This document shows, one piece after another, positions 1-8,925 of a stretch of DNA of 44,682 bases. The notes beneath the pieces were generated by a model. It saw only the letters and a program-made list of their open reading frames with translations, was not told the DNA's origin and made no database searches. A program made the position numbers and the translations under genes. Source of the DNA: CAYMCV01 sp964389005 (lineage in GTDB: Bacteria; Bacillota; Clostridia; Lachnospirales; Lachnospiraceae); the NCBI GenBank assembly GCA_964389005.1, contig CAYMCV010000002.1, positions 1-44,682 of the forward strand, written 5' to 3'. Within the stretch, counting starts at the first letter, position 1. Each line of letters begins with the position of its first letter.

Positions 1-483
1 GACCTGTATCAGTATAGCTATCAACAAAAAAAGCAATGACGTACAAACGGAATCCGGCAATAGTGCAAAATTCATCTGCCAAACTGTCGGAATTGTACAC
101 AGATACCAGCCGCCAAGAACTGCTTGCCAAATTGCAAGTTTCTTGCCTGTCACAAGTTTACCGCATACTTTTAGCACATAGGAAAAAACGGCCACACTGA
201 TAAGCGTCTGCACAATAAAAACCGCAAGCGGATAACCATCCTTGCATATTGCTTGCATCCATCGCAACAGCACGCCATATCCATAGAGCCTCCACCCGTC
301 AGATGGTGCACCGTAAGCATAGGAAATGTAAATGGCCGTATCCGCAAATCCCTGAATGCGTAAACCGTTTTGCACTGCCCACGCCAAAGCAAACCCTGAC
401 TGTAAAAGTGTCAACGCAACGAAAATCATACGATATATCATTTTTAGCCATTCTTTGATGTTCTTTCCAGCTTTCTTTTCCAT
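1..483 (-). CDS. Polytopic membrane protein, N-terminal part (runs off window)
   Basis: An open frame of 161 codons starts at ATG 483 and continues without a stop to base 1, so the C-terminus lies outside the window. The product begins with a basic stretch followed by a hydrophobic segment (about residues 16-32). A further hydrophobic segment lies near residues 90-110, and the frame ends in a third. This fits a multi-spanning membrane protein. It starts 4 bases after the SGNH hydrolase stop codon, so it is the next gene in the same operon and is probably translationally coupled. No family could be assigned from the visible part. By context it is probably another polysaccharide-related membrane protein of the GT-C-like kind found elsewhere in this locus, but that is inference. 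Confidence 0.72.
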   Translation of the reverse strand, partial: MEKKAGKNIKEWLKMIYRMIFVALTLLQSGFALAWAVQNGLRIQGFADTAIYISYAYGAPSDGWRLYGYGVLLRWMQAICKDGYPLAVFIVQTLISVAVFSYVLKVCGKLVTGKKLAIWQAVLGGWYLCTIPTVWQMNFALLPDSVCTSLLFLLIAILIQV

Positions 484-487
484 ATGC

Positions 488-1360
488 TCATTCTGACTCC
501 GCTTCCATAATCAGTTTCGCCGCATTCTCGGCCCATAACTGCTGCCCTTTGGCATTCACGTGCATTCCGTCTTCCATATATTCTTGATAATTGTTCTCAT
601 TAATTTGCATGTTCGTAAGTACATCCAGTACATATACACGCTCATAGGAATTCGCGACTTCCATCAATGCGTCCCGATATTGATCGATGGTTCCTCCGCC
701 GTAATCCACCTCGTACCCCGAAACGAACTCTTTGTCTTCATTCAGTGTCCAATAGTATGAAGGCGATGCGAGTACAATTGTCAGATTTGGATAGTCTTTG
801 CGCAATTTGTCAATCGCCGTGCGATAGGTTCCGCAATACGTATAGGTATCGTAAGGATCCTTCGGATTGTCAAGCGGAGCGCCCAATGTATAGTCATTCA
901 CTCCGTAACAGAGAAACAAATAATCCACTTTTGTATAGTCAAGTTGTGCCAACAGTTGCACCTTATCAAGCGCAGAATTGGAAAAAATTGTAATCATTTC
1001 CTTGTTATCATGAACAATCTCCGTATTTCCCGTACACATGATATTCACGAGACTGTCCATACAACATAGTGAGATATGTCTGTCAAAATAGTTTTCTCGA
1101 TTTAACTTGATTGCCGTTGTACCGCCGATGGCACAATTGTAAGTCTCGGCGCCCGTAATCTCGCTGACAATCGTCGGTATGTCTGTTCCCTCTCTCTCAA
1201 ACGCAACATTGCTGTCTCCCATAAAAACGACCTGCAAACGACTTGTGTCTTGCGGAAGACTGCGTTTTGGTTCCAGAGAAACCACAACAAAAAGAAGTGC
1301 CGAGAAAAGGCACACGCCAAAGATAAAAGCGATTATTTTTATGAGGTTATTCTTCTTCAT
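488..1360 (-). CDS. Membrane-anchored SGNH/GDSL-type hydrolase
   Basis: A 290-residue protein with an uncleaved N-terminal anchor (hydrophobic residues about 8-28), then an SGNH hydrolase domain outside the membrane. The family blocks are visible: GDSN with nucleophile Ser50, a Gly-Gly oxyanion block near residue 80, GVND at about 153-156, and DGMH carrying the catalytic Asp264/His267 pair. Such enzymes usually remove or transfer O-acyl groups on glycans. With an acyltransferase-3 gene at 8.9 kb in the same operon, a role in polysaccharide O-acylation or deacylation is likely. I chose ATG 1360 because GAGG lies 7 bases upstream; the GTG codon just before it is less well placed. The substrate cannot be read from the sequence. 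Confidence 0.85.
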   Translation of the reverse strand: MKKNNLIKIIAFIFGVCLFSALLFVVVSLEPKRSLPQDTSRLQVVFMGDSNVAFEREGTDIPTIVSEITGAETYNCAIGGTTAIKLNRENYFDRHISLCCMDSLVNIMCTGNTEIVHDNKEMITIFSNSALDKVQLLAQLDYTKVDYLFLCYGVNDYTLGAPLDNPKDPYDTYTYCGTYRTAIDKLRKDYPNLTIVLASPSYYWTLNEDKEFVSGYEVDYGGGTIDQYRDALMEVANSYERVYVLDVLTNMQINENNYQEYMEDGMHVNAKGQQLWAENAAKLIMEAESE

Positions 1361-1381
1361 CACACATCCTCACCGACATTG

Positions 1382-2659
1382 CTACATGAAATATGTCGTT
1401 CCCATAAGCAGTTTTGCGAAAAAGACGAAACCGCAATATCCATGCCACAAAAGAATCGCGCCTGCGGTCGCTCCATACGCATACTTCGCGATGGCCCATT
1501 TGCCGGACAGCGATTTATCCTGCATATTCTTAACCCACACATACATGCTCACCGTAAAAACAGCAAACAATGCAAAGTAATATCCCCATGCAAAGTTGGC
1601 GTCCAAGGCACGTGAGCCCGACTCACATAAAAACATGATTTCCAGAGCGCCAAAAAACCATACAAGCCATGCGCCCCAAAACAATCGGTTACGAATCGGT
1701 GGCAAAGCGACTCCCCTTCGCTCCTCCTTCGGAAGTTTGCGGTAAGCTCTGATTTTTTTACAATCATCTAAAAATTGTCTTCCAAAAGGAAGTATATTTG
1801 CCAGAAAAACCAATACAGGGAACAGTGCCGACAAAATCATTGTAATCGGCGCATTTCCCGTATGCATAAACAATGTATACCCAAATCGAATGACAATCCC
1901 GTTCTTCTCTCCGAACAGGATCGCGTTCTGGATCAGTATCACGACAAGCGACGGAATCATCGTTGCGCCCAAAGCGAACAATGTCCGGAATCGAACGCCA
2001 CGCCACAAATCGAACAGAAGCATCAGAATCAATGCCGGTGCAAACACCACAATAAAACTTGTCTTGGTGGCTGTCGTAATTGCAAACAGTGTCGCCAAAA
2101 CACACCAGTTCTTCACATTCAGCTGCTCGCCGGAAATACGAACCCGCTTCGTATAAAAGATACATGTCATAATCGCCAGCATTTTCATCACGATATATGT
2201 GGAATTATGCCATATGGACGGCGACTGGTATCCGATGTATCTCTGATAGTGAACCGCACGTATAAAAATCGGCATCACAAAACCAGACAAAATTGTGAGT
2301 CCGCAGGCAATATACGGAGATGTTTTCTCACTAAAAAATCCATAATAAATCAAAATGAGCGATGCTGACGTACACACTGCCAGAATAATTGCAATCCATA
2401 GATTCATCAACGGAAGATACGAGCACAATCGGTATATGATTGCCGTCAGACTGTATCCCCAATTATCCTCCACCGCCATACGAATATGATAAGGCAGGTC
2501 GGATTCAAAATACTGACCGCCGATGTGTGTTGCCTGCATATAATACAGGTAAGTGCAAGCAACCGCATACAGAATCGAAAATGTCCATATGATAATTGTC
2601 GCGATTCGGCGTGACTTCTGATTCTGTTGTACTTGCTTAACTTCGTGGACGGATGCCAT
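1382..2659 (-). CDS. Uncharacterised polytopic membrane protein
   Basis: A 425-residue protein with roughly ten hydrophobic segments and a basic C-terminal cytoplasmic loop (KKIRAYRKLPKEERRG). The first outside loop carries ESDLPYH, an acidic motif placed where GT-C glycosyltransferases hold their catalytic Asp/Glu. I chose ATG 2659 (MASVHE) because AAGGAAG sits 6 bases upstream; an ATG seven codons earlier (2680) has no ribosome site. It follows a DPM1-like GT2 gene, as in the Gram-positive three-component glycosylation systems, where a GT2 enzyme loads a polyprenyl phosphate and a polytopic transferase uses it outside the cell. That function is inferred. No named family was recognised. Confidence 0.78.
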   Translation of the reverse strand: MASVHEVKQVQQNQKSRRIATIIIWTFSILYAVACTYLYYMQATHIGGQYFESDLPYHIRMAVEDNWGYSLTAIIYRLCSYLPLMNLWIAIILAVCTSASLILIYYGFFSEKTSPYIACGLTILSGFVMPIFIRAVHYQRYIGYQSPSIWHNSTYIVMKMLAIMTCIFYTKRVRISGEQLNVKNWCVLATLFAITTATKTSFIVVFAPALILMLLFDLWRGVRFRTLFALGATMIPSLVVILIQNAILFGEKNGIVIRFGYTLFMHTGNAPITMILSALFPVLVFLANILPFGRQFLDDCKKIRAYRKLPKEERRGVALPPIRNRLFWGAWLVWFFGALEIMFLCESGSRALDANFAWGYYFALFAVFTVSMYVWVKNMQDKSLSGKWAIAKYAYGATAGAILLWHGYCGFVFFAKLLMGTTYFM

Positions 2660-2706
2660 ATCAATCTTCCTTTTTTGCATGATGTATGTAACTTTTTGGT
2701 AAAACT

Positions 2707-2771
2707 GTTCTGATTACTATCGACCTTGCAATTTTGTTTATGTTTTGGCAACGCGTACAAAGAATCAGAAC
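2707..2771. repeat. 9-bp inverted repeat in intergenic gap
   Basis: GTTCTGATT at 2707-2715 is repeated as AATCAGAAC at 2763-2771, with 47 bases between. The pair lies in the 157-base gap between the DPM1-like gene and the polytopic membrane gene. The spacing is too long for a simple terminator. It may be chance or a weak long-range mRNA stem. Nothing else is evident in this gap. Confidence 0.35.
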
Positions 2772-2816
2772 CTCGCTACAAAACGCAAAACATTCCTATT
2801 GCATGTTTCTCACGCG

Positions 2817-3758
2817 CTACTTCCGCTCACTCACCTGCCCGACATAATCACGTATTACATACTGCGGTGAATGATTCATACTGATGTAGATTCGCCCGAT
2901 ATACTCCCCAATCAGACCAAGCATCAACATCAACATTCCCCCGATAAAAACCAACGCAGACATCGTCGCAGAGTAACCAAGCGGTATGTCCGGTAACACA
3001 AATCTCTTAATGATGGTATACAAGCCATAAAGAAATCCGCCGCAGGCGCAAATCACTCCGATAAATGTCGCAATTCGAAGCGGTTTGATGGAGAACGCCG
3101 TAAACCCGTTGAACCACAACCCGAACAGTTTCTTGATAGTGTATCCGGAAGTTCCTTCCACACGCTCTCTGTGCGTCACATCGACATTCGCGATGTTCTT
3201 GGTCGCACGCAGAATCAATCCGATGACATACGCATAAGAATTCTCGTAGGTCAACACATTATCGATGATAAATCGCTTTGCCGCAAAATAACTGGATACA
3301 TACAATTCTTTGGGCTTTCCCAGCATGACGCGCGTCATCAACTCATTCACTTTGCTGCCGAAATTTCGAAATCCGCTGTGTTGCTTATGCTGGTATTTTG
3401 CATAAACAACATCATATCCCGACGCAAGTTTATCCAGAAGTTTTCCGACTTCGTCCGCAGGCGTTTGTCCGTCATCATCGAGACAAACCACGATGTCGCC
3501 TGTCGCATGACGCATTCCCGCCATCAATGCCGCATGTTGACCAAAATTTTTGGCCAGATTCAATCCACTGACTTCGGAATGTACTTCGCACAATCCGCGA
3601 ATCACCTCGAAGGTATCATCGGGCGAAGCATCATTTACCAAGATAATCTCATATTCATATTCCTTGCTTCCCGCCATTGTCGCAAAAATTTCATCTACTA
3701 CTCCCGTAATTGTTTTTGCTGACCGATAGCACGGAATCACAAAACTGACCTTTTGCAT
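2817..3758 (-). CDS. DPM1/ArnC-like family 2 glycosyltransferase with two C-terminal membrane helices
   Basis: A 313-residue GT2 enzyme. The GT-A domain (about 1-215) shows VNDASPDDT near residue 41, the AKNFGQHAALMAG block at 69-81, and DDDGQTP at 94-100, where the acidic cluster binds the metal-nucleotide sugar. Two membrane helices follow at about 228-255 and 265-290. This is the usual build of GtrB/ArnC/CsbB-type enzymes, which move a sugar from an NDP-sugar to undecaprenyl phosphate on the cytoplasmic face. An AGGAGG ribosome site 5 bases before ATG 3758 fixes the start. The polytopic gene just downstream may be its partner transferase. The sugar is unknown. It is the most divergent of the three DPM1-like enzymes in the window: it has DDDGQ in place of D(A/C)DLQ. 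Confidence 0.9.
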   Translation of the reverse strand: MQKVSFVIPCYRSAKTITGVVDEIFATMAGSKEYEYEIILVNDASPDDTFEVIRGLCEVHSEVSGLNLAKNFGQHAALMAGMRHATGDIVVCLDDDGQTPADEVGKLLDKLASGYDVVYAKYQHKQHSGFRNFGSKVNELMTRVMLGKPKELYVSSYFAAKRFIIDNVLTYENSYAYVIGLILRATKNIANVDVTHRERVEGTSGYTIKKLFGLWFNGFTAFSIKPLRIATFIGVICACGGFLYGLYTIIKRFVLPDIPLGYSATMSALVFIGGMLMLMLGLIGEYIGRIYISMNHSPQYVIRDYVGQVSERK

Positions 3759-3767
3759 TGGTTCCTC

Positions 3768-4295
3768 CTAGTTCTCTCCGGCAATTTTTGCCATCAATAT
3801 CACATCGCGGAATGTTCCGTCGATACAAACGTCCTCTTTTAGATAAGCTTCCTGAATGAAACCCGCTTTTTCATAACTGCGTACTGCTTGCGGATTATCC
3901 GCAAATACGCGAAGAAACACCTTGTGTAACCCCATTGTACCAAACGCATATTGAAGCATCAATTGTGCGGCCAAAGTTCCGATTCCCTTACCGCGCGCAT
4001 TTTCTTCTCCGATAAAAATGCCATACTCCCCTTTACGATGTTGCTTACTGATATCGCGAATATAGACACTCCCGACGGATTGTTGGCTACTTTTATCTAC
4101 AATTATCATCTGCACCACTCTGCCGGTCTCAACTTCCTCTTGCATCCAACGTTCATGACGCTCGGCGGTAAATAACTCCTGATATATAAAATGGGTACGA
4201 ACTTCGTCGACATTTCTCCAGCGCACAATATCTGCGGTGTCCGCATACGTGATGGGACGTAATGCAACGGTTTCGCTCTCTGCTGCATACTTCAT
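3768..4295 (-). CDS. GNAT-family N-acetyltransferase (RimJ/RimL or PseH type)
   Basis: A 175-residue GNAT acetyltransferase. It opens with the typical beta strand VALRPITYADTADIVRWRN and has the acetyl-CoA loop GEENARGKGIGTLAAQ (motif A, RGKGIG), followed by FADNPQAVRSYEKAGF (motif B). The start is ATG 4295, preceded by GGAGG 7 bases upstream. Longer in-frame starts would run into the neighbouring gene and make no protein sense. It sits two bases after the stop of the preceding gene, in the same operon as a WecE/RffA-type aminotransferase. A likely role is therefore N-acetylation of the amino sugar that enzyme makes (a WecD- or PseH-like step). A ribosomal-protein acetylase is the alternative. 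Confidence 0.85.
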   Translation of the reverse strand: MKYAAESETVALRPITYADTADIVRWRNVDEVRTHFIYQELFTAERHERWMQEEVETGRVVQMIIVDKSSQQSVGSVYIRDISKQHRKGEYGIFIGEENARGKGIGTLAAQLMLQYAFGTMGLHKVFLRVFADNPQAVRSYEKAGFIQEAYLKEDVCIDGTFRDVILMAKIAGEN

Positions 4296-4297
4296 GA

Positions 4298-6058
4298 CTA
4301 TTCCTCCAAATTCTGTACCGGTTCTGCTTTCAGAATCCGATATTGTTTCCCGGACGGAACCGTGATTGTATCCGCTTCCGTAAATGCAATTGGTTGCCCG
4401 CAAGCATTGTAGTACTGCATAATGCCATCCGTCGAACGACTGCTTAAAATGCACAAATACCAGTTTTCTTCATTTCGCATGCCCTCGTATGCGGATGCGA
4501 CACCAAGTTTTGCCATCTTGTCCTCATAAAGAGGCGAGTTCGTCAGCCATCCCCCCAGCGGAACATAGTTTTCGAATGTATGGTAATTTTTTGCCTCATA
4601 CACACTTTCCGTCTGCAATACAAAGGAAAAAACATCCACACAATATACATTATCACTATTTGATGCAAAGTAGGAAGTCAGTGCTTTGGTATCCGCATGA
4701 TTTCCGCCCTTGTAAGCCAAATCACCGCGAACCATCAGTATTTGTCCCGCAAACAGCAGTACCAGTATTCCCATATAACAGCCGACAACCGCACTTGTAA
4801 CCCATTTTCTTTTGTTTTCACTCCGCTCCATCGTGTTGTAAATCATGGCGCCGATAAAAGTGAACTCTGCAATATACAACGATATCTCAATGCGCTCCGG
4901 AAATCGTCCGCGATAGAGCAAGTACATCCACACAAGGCTTCGAATCGCCAAAAGCAATATCGGAAAAATCGTTTGTTTCTTTTCCTTCTTGATGATCATC
5001 AAGCCGATACAGAGAAGATATGCCAAGCCGAGTGCCATGCATATGAATCCGTAACGACTGGAATAACGCATCTGGTAATAGTAGGTTTTAAAGATATCTT
5101 TGATGAAACGAACCGGCGTTTTTTGCACGTGATTCTGAATTTTCGCCTCATCTGCAATTTGGTTCAGTTGTGTATCGTCCACATTCCTAAGCAACTGCGT
5201 ATTGTATTCTTCCATGAGATTGACGGAAGCGGAATCAATGCCGATACTGTCATAAAAATCGCCGTTTTCCTCCGTGTAATCCGGTATCCCCGTATAGTCA
5301 TAAACTTGCGTTCGTGCATCGTTGTACCGAAGATACTCCTGCCACGACGGTGATAAATAGGCAATTTGACCGATGCCCCACAAAATGCCGACCCCGAGCA
5401 AGGTAATCCCGATGACACACGCATACTTTGCAAGCACTTTTGCGGTAAACTTCTCGCGAAAGCATTTCCACAAGATTACGCATAGCGCAAACGGCAACAA
5501 CAGATAAAAAGACTGCGTCCGAATGATAAATACAATCCAAAGTACAACGACGGATACCGCACTGTCCTTAAGCGTATCGACAATTCCCCCTTTCGATTCC
5601 TTCATACAGAATCGAAACAGCGCTGCGCTCCCCAAGACCACAGCCGCTACCGTGTAGTGAACGACGATAAAAGAATCGGCACAAATCGCCCAGTAAACCA
5701 GGCAAGTCGGTATGACAATGTATGCGTAGTTCTCCGGCTTTGATGCTTTCGTCAACAACGATGACAAAATGATAAACAATCCGAATGCAAAGCAAGCGTG
5801 TAGCAAGACGCCGTACCACGATACATACGGAATCAAACGATACAATAAGTTCAGAATCGTTGTCATCGGATAACTCATATAAACCGCATGTCCGTCATAG
5901 TTGCCCGAATACGCACCGGAAACAATGCTTTGAATGGTCGAGTCATCATTCAACTCGAAATAGGTGGGAAAAATGATACGTAAAAATAACACCGACAGCA
6001 GAACCGCCATCGCCGCAACCCCGTACGGAAGCAGTTTGTACCATTTTTTATCCTTCAT
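4298..6058 (-). CDS. GT-C-like polytopic membrane protein with C-terminal soluble domain
   Basis: A 586-residue protein. An N-terminal helix (about 12-31) leads to an outside loop with ELNDDST (Asp38-Asp39) and then a Gly/Tyr/Asp-rich stretch (SGAYSGNYDGH). About ten hydrophobic helices and a C-terminal soluble region (about 470-586) follow. The acidic pair in the first outer loop is the hallmark position of GT-C glycosyltransferases that use polyprenyl-linked donors. The start codon overlaps the end of the aminotransferase gene by 11 bases; AAGGGG lies 4-5 bases upstream. The acetyltransferase gene starts two bases after its stop. I infer a transferase or polymerase acting outside the membrane. 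No named family was recognised. Confidence 0.82.
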   Translation of the reverse strand: MKDKKWYKLLPYGVAAMAVLLSVLFLRIIFPTYFELNDDSTIQSIVSGAYSGNYDGHAVYMSYPMTTILNLLYRLIPYVSWYGVLLHACFAFGLFIILSSLLTKASKPENYAYIVIPTCLVYWAICADSFIVVHYTVAAVVLGSAALFRFCMKESKGGIVDTLKDSAVSVVVLWIVFIIRTQSFYLLLPFALCVILWKCFREKFTAKVLAKYACVIGITLLGVGILWGIGQIAYLSPSWQEYLRYNDARTQVYDYTGIPDYTEENGDFYDSIGIDSASVNLMEEYNTQLLRNVDDTQLNQIADEAKIQNHVQKTPVRFIKDIFKTYYYQMRYSSRYGFICMALGLAYLLCIGLMIIKKEKKQTIFPILLLAIRSLVWMYLLYRGRFPERIEISLYIAEFTFIGAMIYNTMERSENKRKWVTSAVVGCYMGILVLLFAGQILMVRGDLAYKGGNHADTKALTSYFASNSDNVYCVDVFSFVLQTESVYEAKNYHTFENYVPLGGWLTNSPLYEDKMAKLGVASAYEGMRNEENWYLCILSSRSTDGIMQYYNACGQPIAFTEADTITVPSGKQYRILKAEPVQNLEE

Positions 6059-7178
6059 AAAATCCCCTTATCTTGGAGCAAATGAATTTCACTTCTTCGT
6101 CTTTTAACCCGTAATATAACGGCAGGCGAACAATTCTCTCGCTCTCCGCAGTCGTATAGCGATCCTCTCCGTGGAAACGACCGAACTTTAACCCCGCCGG
6201 AGCCGTATGTAACGGAACATAGTGAAATACCGTAAGGATTCCGTTCTCTTTCATGTATTCGATAAATTTCGTACGTTCCTGTAAGTCGCGACACTTTAAG
6301 TAAAACATGTGTGCATTGTGCGTACAATCCTCTGGAATAAAGGGCAATTCAATCAATCCCTTTTCTTTGAGTCCCCAAAGTTCGCTGTTATAACGGTTCC
6401 AAATATCCATACGCTCACCCGTAATCGCATCCGCCAATTGCAACTGCGCATACAGATATGCTGCGTTCATGTCACTCGGAAGATATGAGGAGCCCTTATC
6501 CATCCATGTATATTTATCAATCTGACCGCGGAAAAACTTTGCTCTGTTGGTTCCCTTCTCGCGTATGATTTCTGCAGGTTCGATATTCTCCTCATCTCGA
6601 ATCAACAATGCGCCACCCTCGCCCATCGTAAAGTTCTTAGTTTCGTGAAAACTAAAGCAACCAAAATCTCCGATGGTTCCGAGCGGTTTGCCCTTGTAGG
6701 TTGACATGATTCCCTGCGCCGCATCCTCAATAACTTTGAGATTATGCTTTGCTGCAATCTCCATGATTTTATCCATATCGCAAGATACGCCCGCATAATG
6801 CACCGGCGCAATGGCACGCGTTTTGTCTGTAATCGCTGCCTCAATCAAGTCCTCGTTCATATTCATCGTCTCCGGCCGAATGTCCACAAAAACAACCTTC
6901 GCGCCGCGCAATACAAAAGCATCCGCCGTGGATACGAAGGTATAAGAAGGCATAATGACCTCATCACCTTCACGAATGTCGGCAAGAATTGCCGCAAGTT
7001 CCGTCGCATGTGTGCAGGACGTCGTCAGAAGTGCTTTGGTGGTTCCCGTCTTCTGCTCAAGCCACTCGTTACAAAGCTTCGTATAGGCTCCGTCGCCGCA
7101 TATTTTCTGTCTGCGAATTGCATCCTCAACATATTGTAATTCTTTGCCGGTAAACGGCGGTACGTTAAAATTAATCAT
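6048..7178 (-). CDS. rffA: dTDP-4-amino-4,6-dideoxygalactose transaminase (WecE/RffA)
   Basis: A 376-residue DegT/DnrJ/EryC1/StrS-family PLP aminotransferase. It closely follows enterobacterial WecE/RffA as I recall it, including the CGDG start region, DEVIMPSYTFVSTA (75-85), the EDAAQG block at 151-156, and SFHETKN with PLP-binding Lys181 at the same number as the E. coli enzyme. C-terminal VFHYVPLH and FHGEDRYTT blocks also match. The reaction converts dTDP-4-keto-6-deoxyglucose to dTDP-Fuc4N using glutamate, in the cytoplasm. With the GNAT gene at 3.8 kb it could yield dTDP-Fuc4NAc. Its keto-sugar supplier (RmlA, RmlB) is outside the window, while RfbD at 31.7 kb draws on the same intermediate. 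Genes on both sides overlap it by 8 and 11 bases. Confidence 0.93.
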   Translation of the reverse strand: MINFNVPPFTGKELQYVEDAIRRQKICGDGAYTKLCNEWLEQKTGTTKALLTTSCTHATELAAILADIREGDEVIMPSYTFVSTADAFVLRGAKVVFVDIRPETMNMNEDLIEAAITDKTRAIAPVHYAGVSCDMDKIMEIAAKHNLKVIEDAAQGIMSTYKGKPLGTIGDFGCFSFHETKNFTMGEGGALLIRDEENIEPAEIIREKGTNRAKFFRGQIDKYTWMDKGSSYLPSDMNAAYLYAQLQLADAITGERMDIWNRYNSELWGLKEKGLIELPFIPEDCTHNAHMFYLKCRDLQERTKFIEYMKENGILTVFHYVPLHTAPAGLKFGRFHGEDRYTTAESERIVRLPLYYGLKDEEVKFICSKIRGFYEG

Positions 7179-8925
7179 GATTTTCCCTTTCTGCCTGATA
7201 AATCATATAGTTATCGCTTCGAAATACTGCGTCATAATCGTATTGATTCATATACTCAATCAGTAAATCTCTCTTGATATGATCTTCCTGACTGTCATTT
7301 TCCTCCAAAAGACTCGGATAGCGGGCCGCTCCGACCACAACAAGCGGCGGTTCTGTCAGATTGCTCAGTTCCTTGCGCATCTGCTCGGCAGGGTAAGACG
7401 CTAAGTCCGGCCATGTGTGTGAAATTGCACACGGCATTTGTAAAACATAACTCAGTGAAGGAACTTCGCCGAAAAATATGGCTTTTTGTCCTCGGAAATC
7501 GTTATCGTCTACAAATTTCGTTAATACTTCCAATTCTTCTGCAGACGCCGCATTGGTATGCATTCCTTGCAAAACTTCATTTCCCTCAATTTTCGTATCG
7601 GTCCCGAACGGAAAACCTGCGTCGAGAAACGTAAAATTGATACCAAATACCAAGGTCTGAAACAGCGTGCATACAACGGTAAAAATCACACACAACCGCA
7701 ACGGCATCCACTGTATCTTTCCGGTGTCTCTCTTGAGACCGATTTTTGCCTTAAATAAAAATTGCCACAACATATACAGCGTATACGGTGCCATCAGAAA
7801 CATATGATTCAAATTCGGATAGACACCTGTATTGCTTCCGAGCGGCGTGATACATATCACCAAGAGCATCGCCAGCGAGAGAACTTTGATCTGCGGCTCG
7901 ACTTTTTTATGAATCAAACTCACAATCGATACCGTGATTGCAAGCATCAAAAAGCATGTGTTCCAAAACAAAATGGATACATAATCGTTGTAGAGCGGTC
8001 TAAATACCCAATTACGGACGCACCAGAATACAAATAGCGCATACGCCGCCGAATATCCGACAATGAATAGGATTTTGAGCCATTTGGGCTTCAAAAACGA
8101 GTAAATAACAATGCCTGCGACGGTTCCGACTATAACGCGCGCAAGCGGTAACAGCGCATTTTGGTAGGCACGCAAAATTACTTCCAGCATACCGTTTGGC
8201 GTATAGGAAGTGGCTTCCTTCGTCATCCCGAACAAGGAAGCTATCATGTCGGGATACGCCGTCGGTCCATATATGAGACTGATGATCATAAGCCAAAGTG
8301 CCGCTGCCGCAAAGTACCCGAGCAAACAAAAACCGCTTGCTTTGAAGAATGCTTTGCGCCCACGCCGATTCAAAATGCAATCATACCATACGACGCAAAT
8401 CAGCAATGCTTCCGCCACATTCGGAAATCGCACAAACACATTGGTGCCAAGCAGGAAGCCTGCAAGTATCAATACCGGTGTCTTCTGTGTCTTTAGCGCA
8501 TACAGAATCACGATGACACCGGCGGTAAACAACGTATAAGTCAAGTAGTTATAGATAATGACATGAGGGCACCAGCATAAGCAGAGTGCAAACAACTCCC
8601 CCACAAACAATATCCATTTCGTCAGATACTGTCTGAGAAACAGATATGAAGTTGTTCCGAGAAATGCCGGCAACAACGAGGTATACAAGTTCATTCCAAG
8701 CCACGTATGACCGCCCGGCAGATAGGTCAATGCCTTTCCGAGTACACTTGATAAAAAGGTTGCCACCACCCACATGCCGTCCATGTTTTGCAGGTTTTCG
8801 TAGTTCCCGAGGCTGTATCCGGAATCCGTCAAATCCACCCCCGATGCAACGTGCAGAAACGGGAACACAAACAGAATCACAAGAAAAACATAGTCGATTG
8901 TCTGTAGCCGATTGTCCTTTGTCAT
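7171..8925 (-). CDS. Uncharacterised polytopic GT-C-like membrane protein
   Basis: A 584-residue protein with about eleven membrane segments. The first outer loop reads GVDLTDSGYSLGNY, with acidic residues where GT-C enzymes keep their catalytic base, and a PGGHTWLG loop follows. A soluble C-terminal region (about 480-584) ends in SDNYMIYQAERE. I chose ATG 8925, which overlaps the stop of the acyltransferase gene as ATGA and has GGAG about 8 bases upstream; a start 24 codons further up would lie inside that gene. Its C-terminal DNY-IYQ ending resembles the DEDYIVYQ ending of the protein at 28.4 kb, which suggests related folds. No assigned family; glycan transfer is an inference from motif and context. 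Confidence 0.82.
   Translation of the reverse strand: MTKDNRLQTIDYVFLVILFVFPFLHVASGVDLTDSGYSLGNYENLQNMDGMWVVATFLSSVLGKALTYLPGGHTWLGMNLYTSLLPAFLGTTSYLFLRQYLTKWILFVGELFALCLCWCPHVIIYNYLTYTLFTAGVIVILYALKTQKTPVLILAGFLLGTNVFVRFPNVAEALLICVVWYDCILNRRGRKAFFKASGFCLLGYFAAAALWLMIISLIYGPTAYPDMIASLFGMTKEATSYTPNGMLEVILRAYQNALLPLARVIVGTVAGIVIYSFLKPKWLKILFIVGYSAAYALFVFWCVRNWVFRPLYNDYVSILFWNTCFLMLAITVSIVSLIHKKVEPQIKVLSLAMLLVICITPLGSNTGVYPNLNHMFLMAPYTLYMLWQFLFKAKIGLKRDTGKIQWMPLRLCVIFTVVCTLFQTLVFGINFTFLDAGFPFGTDTKIEGNEVLQGMHTNAASAEELEVLTKFVDDNDFRGQKAIFFGEVPSLSYVLQMPCAISHTWPDLASYPAEQMRKELSNLTEPPLVVVGAARYPSLLEENDSQEDHIKRDLLIEYMNQYDYDAVFRSDNYMIYQAERENHD

Noticed and set aside
1775..2368. Open frame of 197 codons on the plus strand
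   Set aside because: It is antisense to the polytopic protein at 1.38-2.66 kb, with Cys/His/Gln/Asn-rich low-sense composition.
3171..3722. Open frame of 183 codons on the plus strand inside the DPM1-like gene
   Set aside because: It lies antisense to a clear glycosyltransferase, has no ribosome site and a His/Arg/Gln-rich composition typical of reverse-frame reading.
4296..4454. Upstream extension of the GNAT gene by 53 codons
   Set aside because: It overlaps the end of the preceding membrane gene and reads as low-sense sequence, while ATG 4295 has a strong ribosome site.
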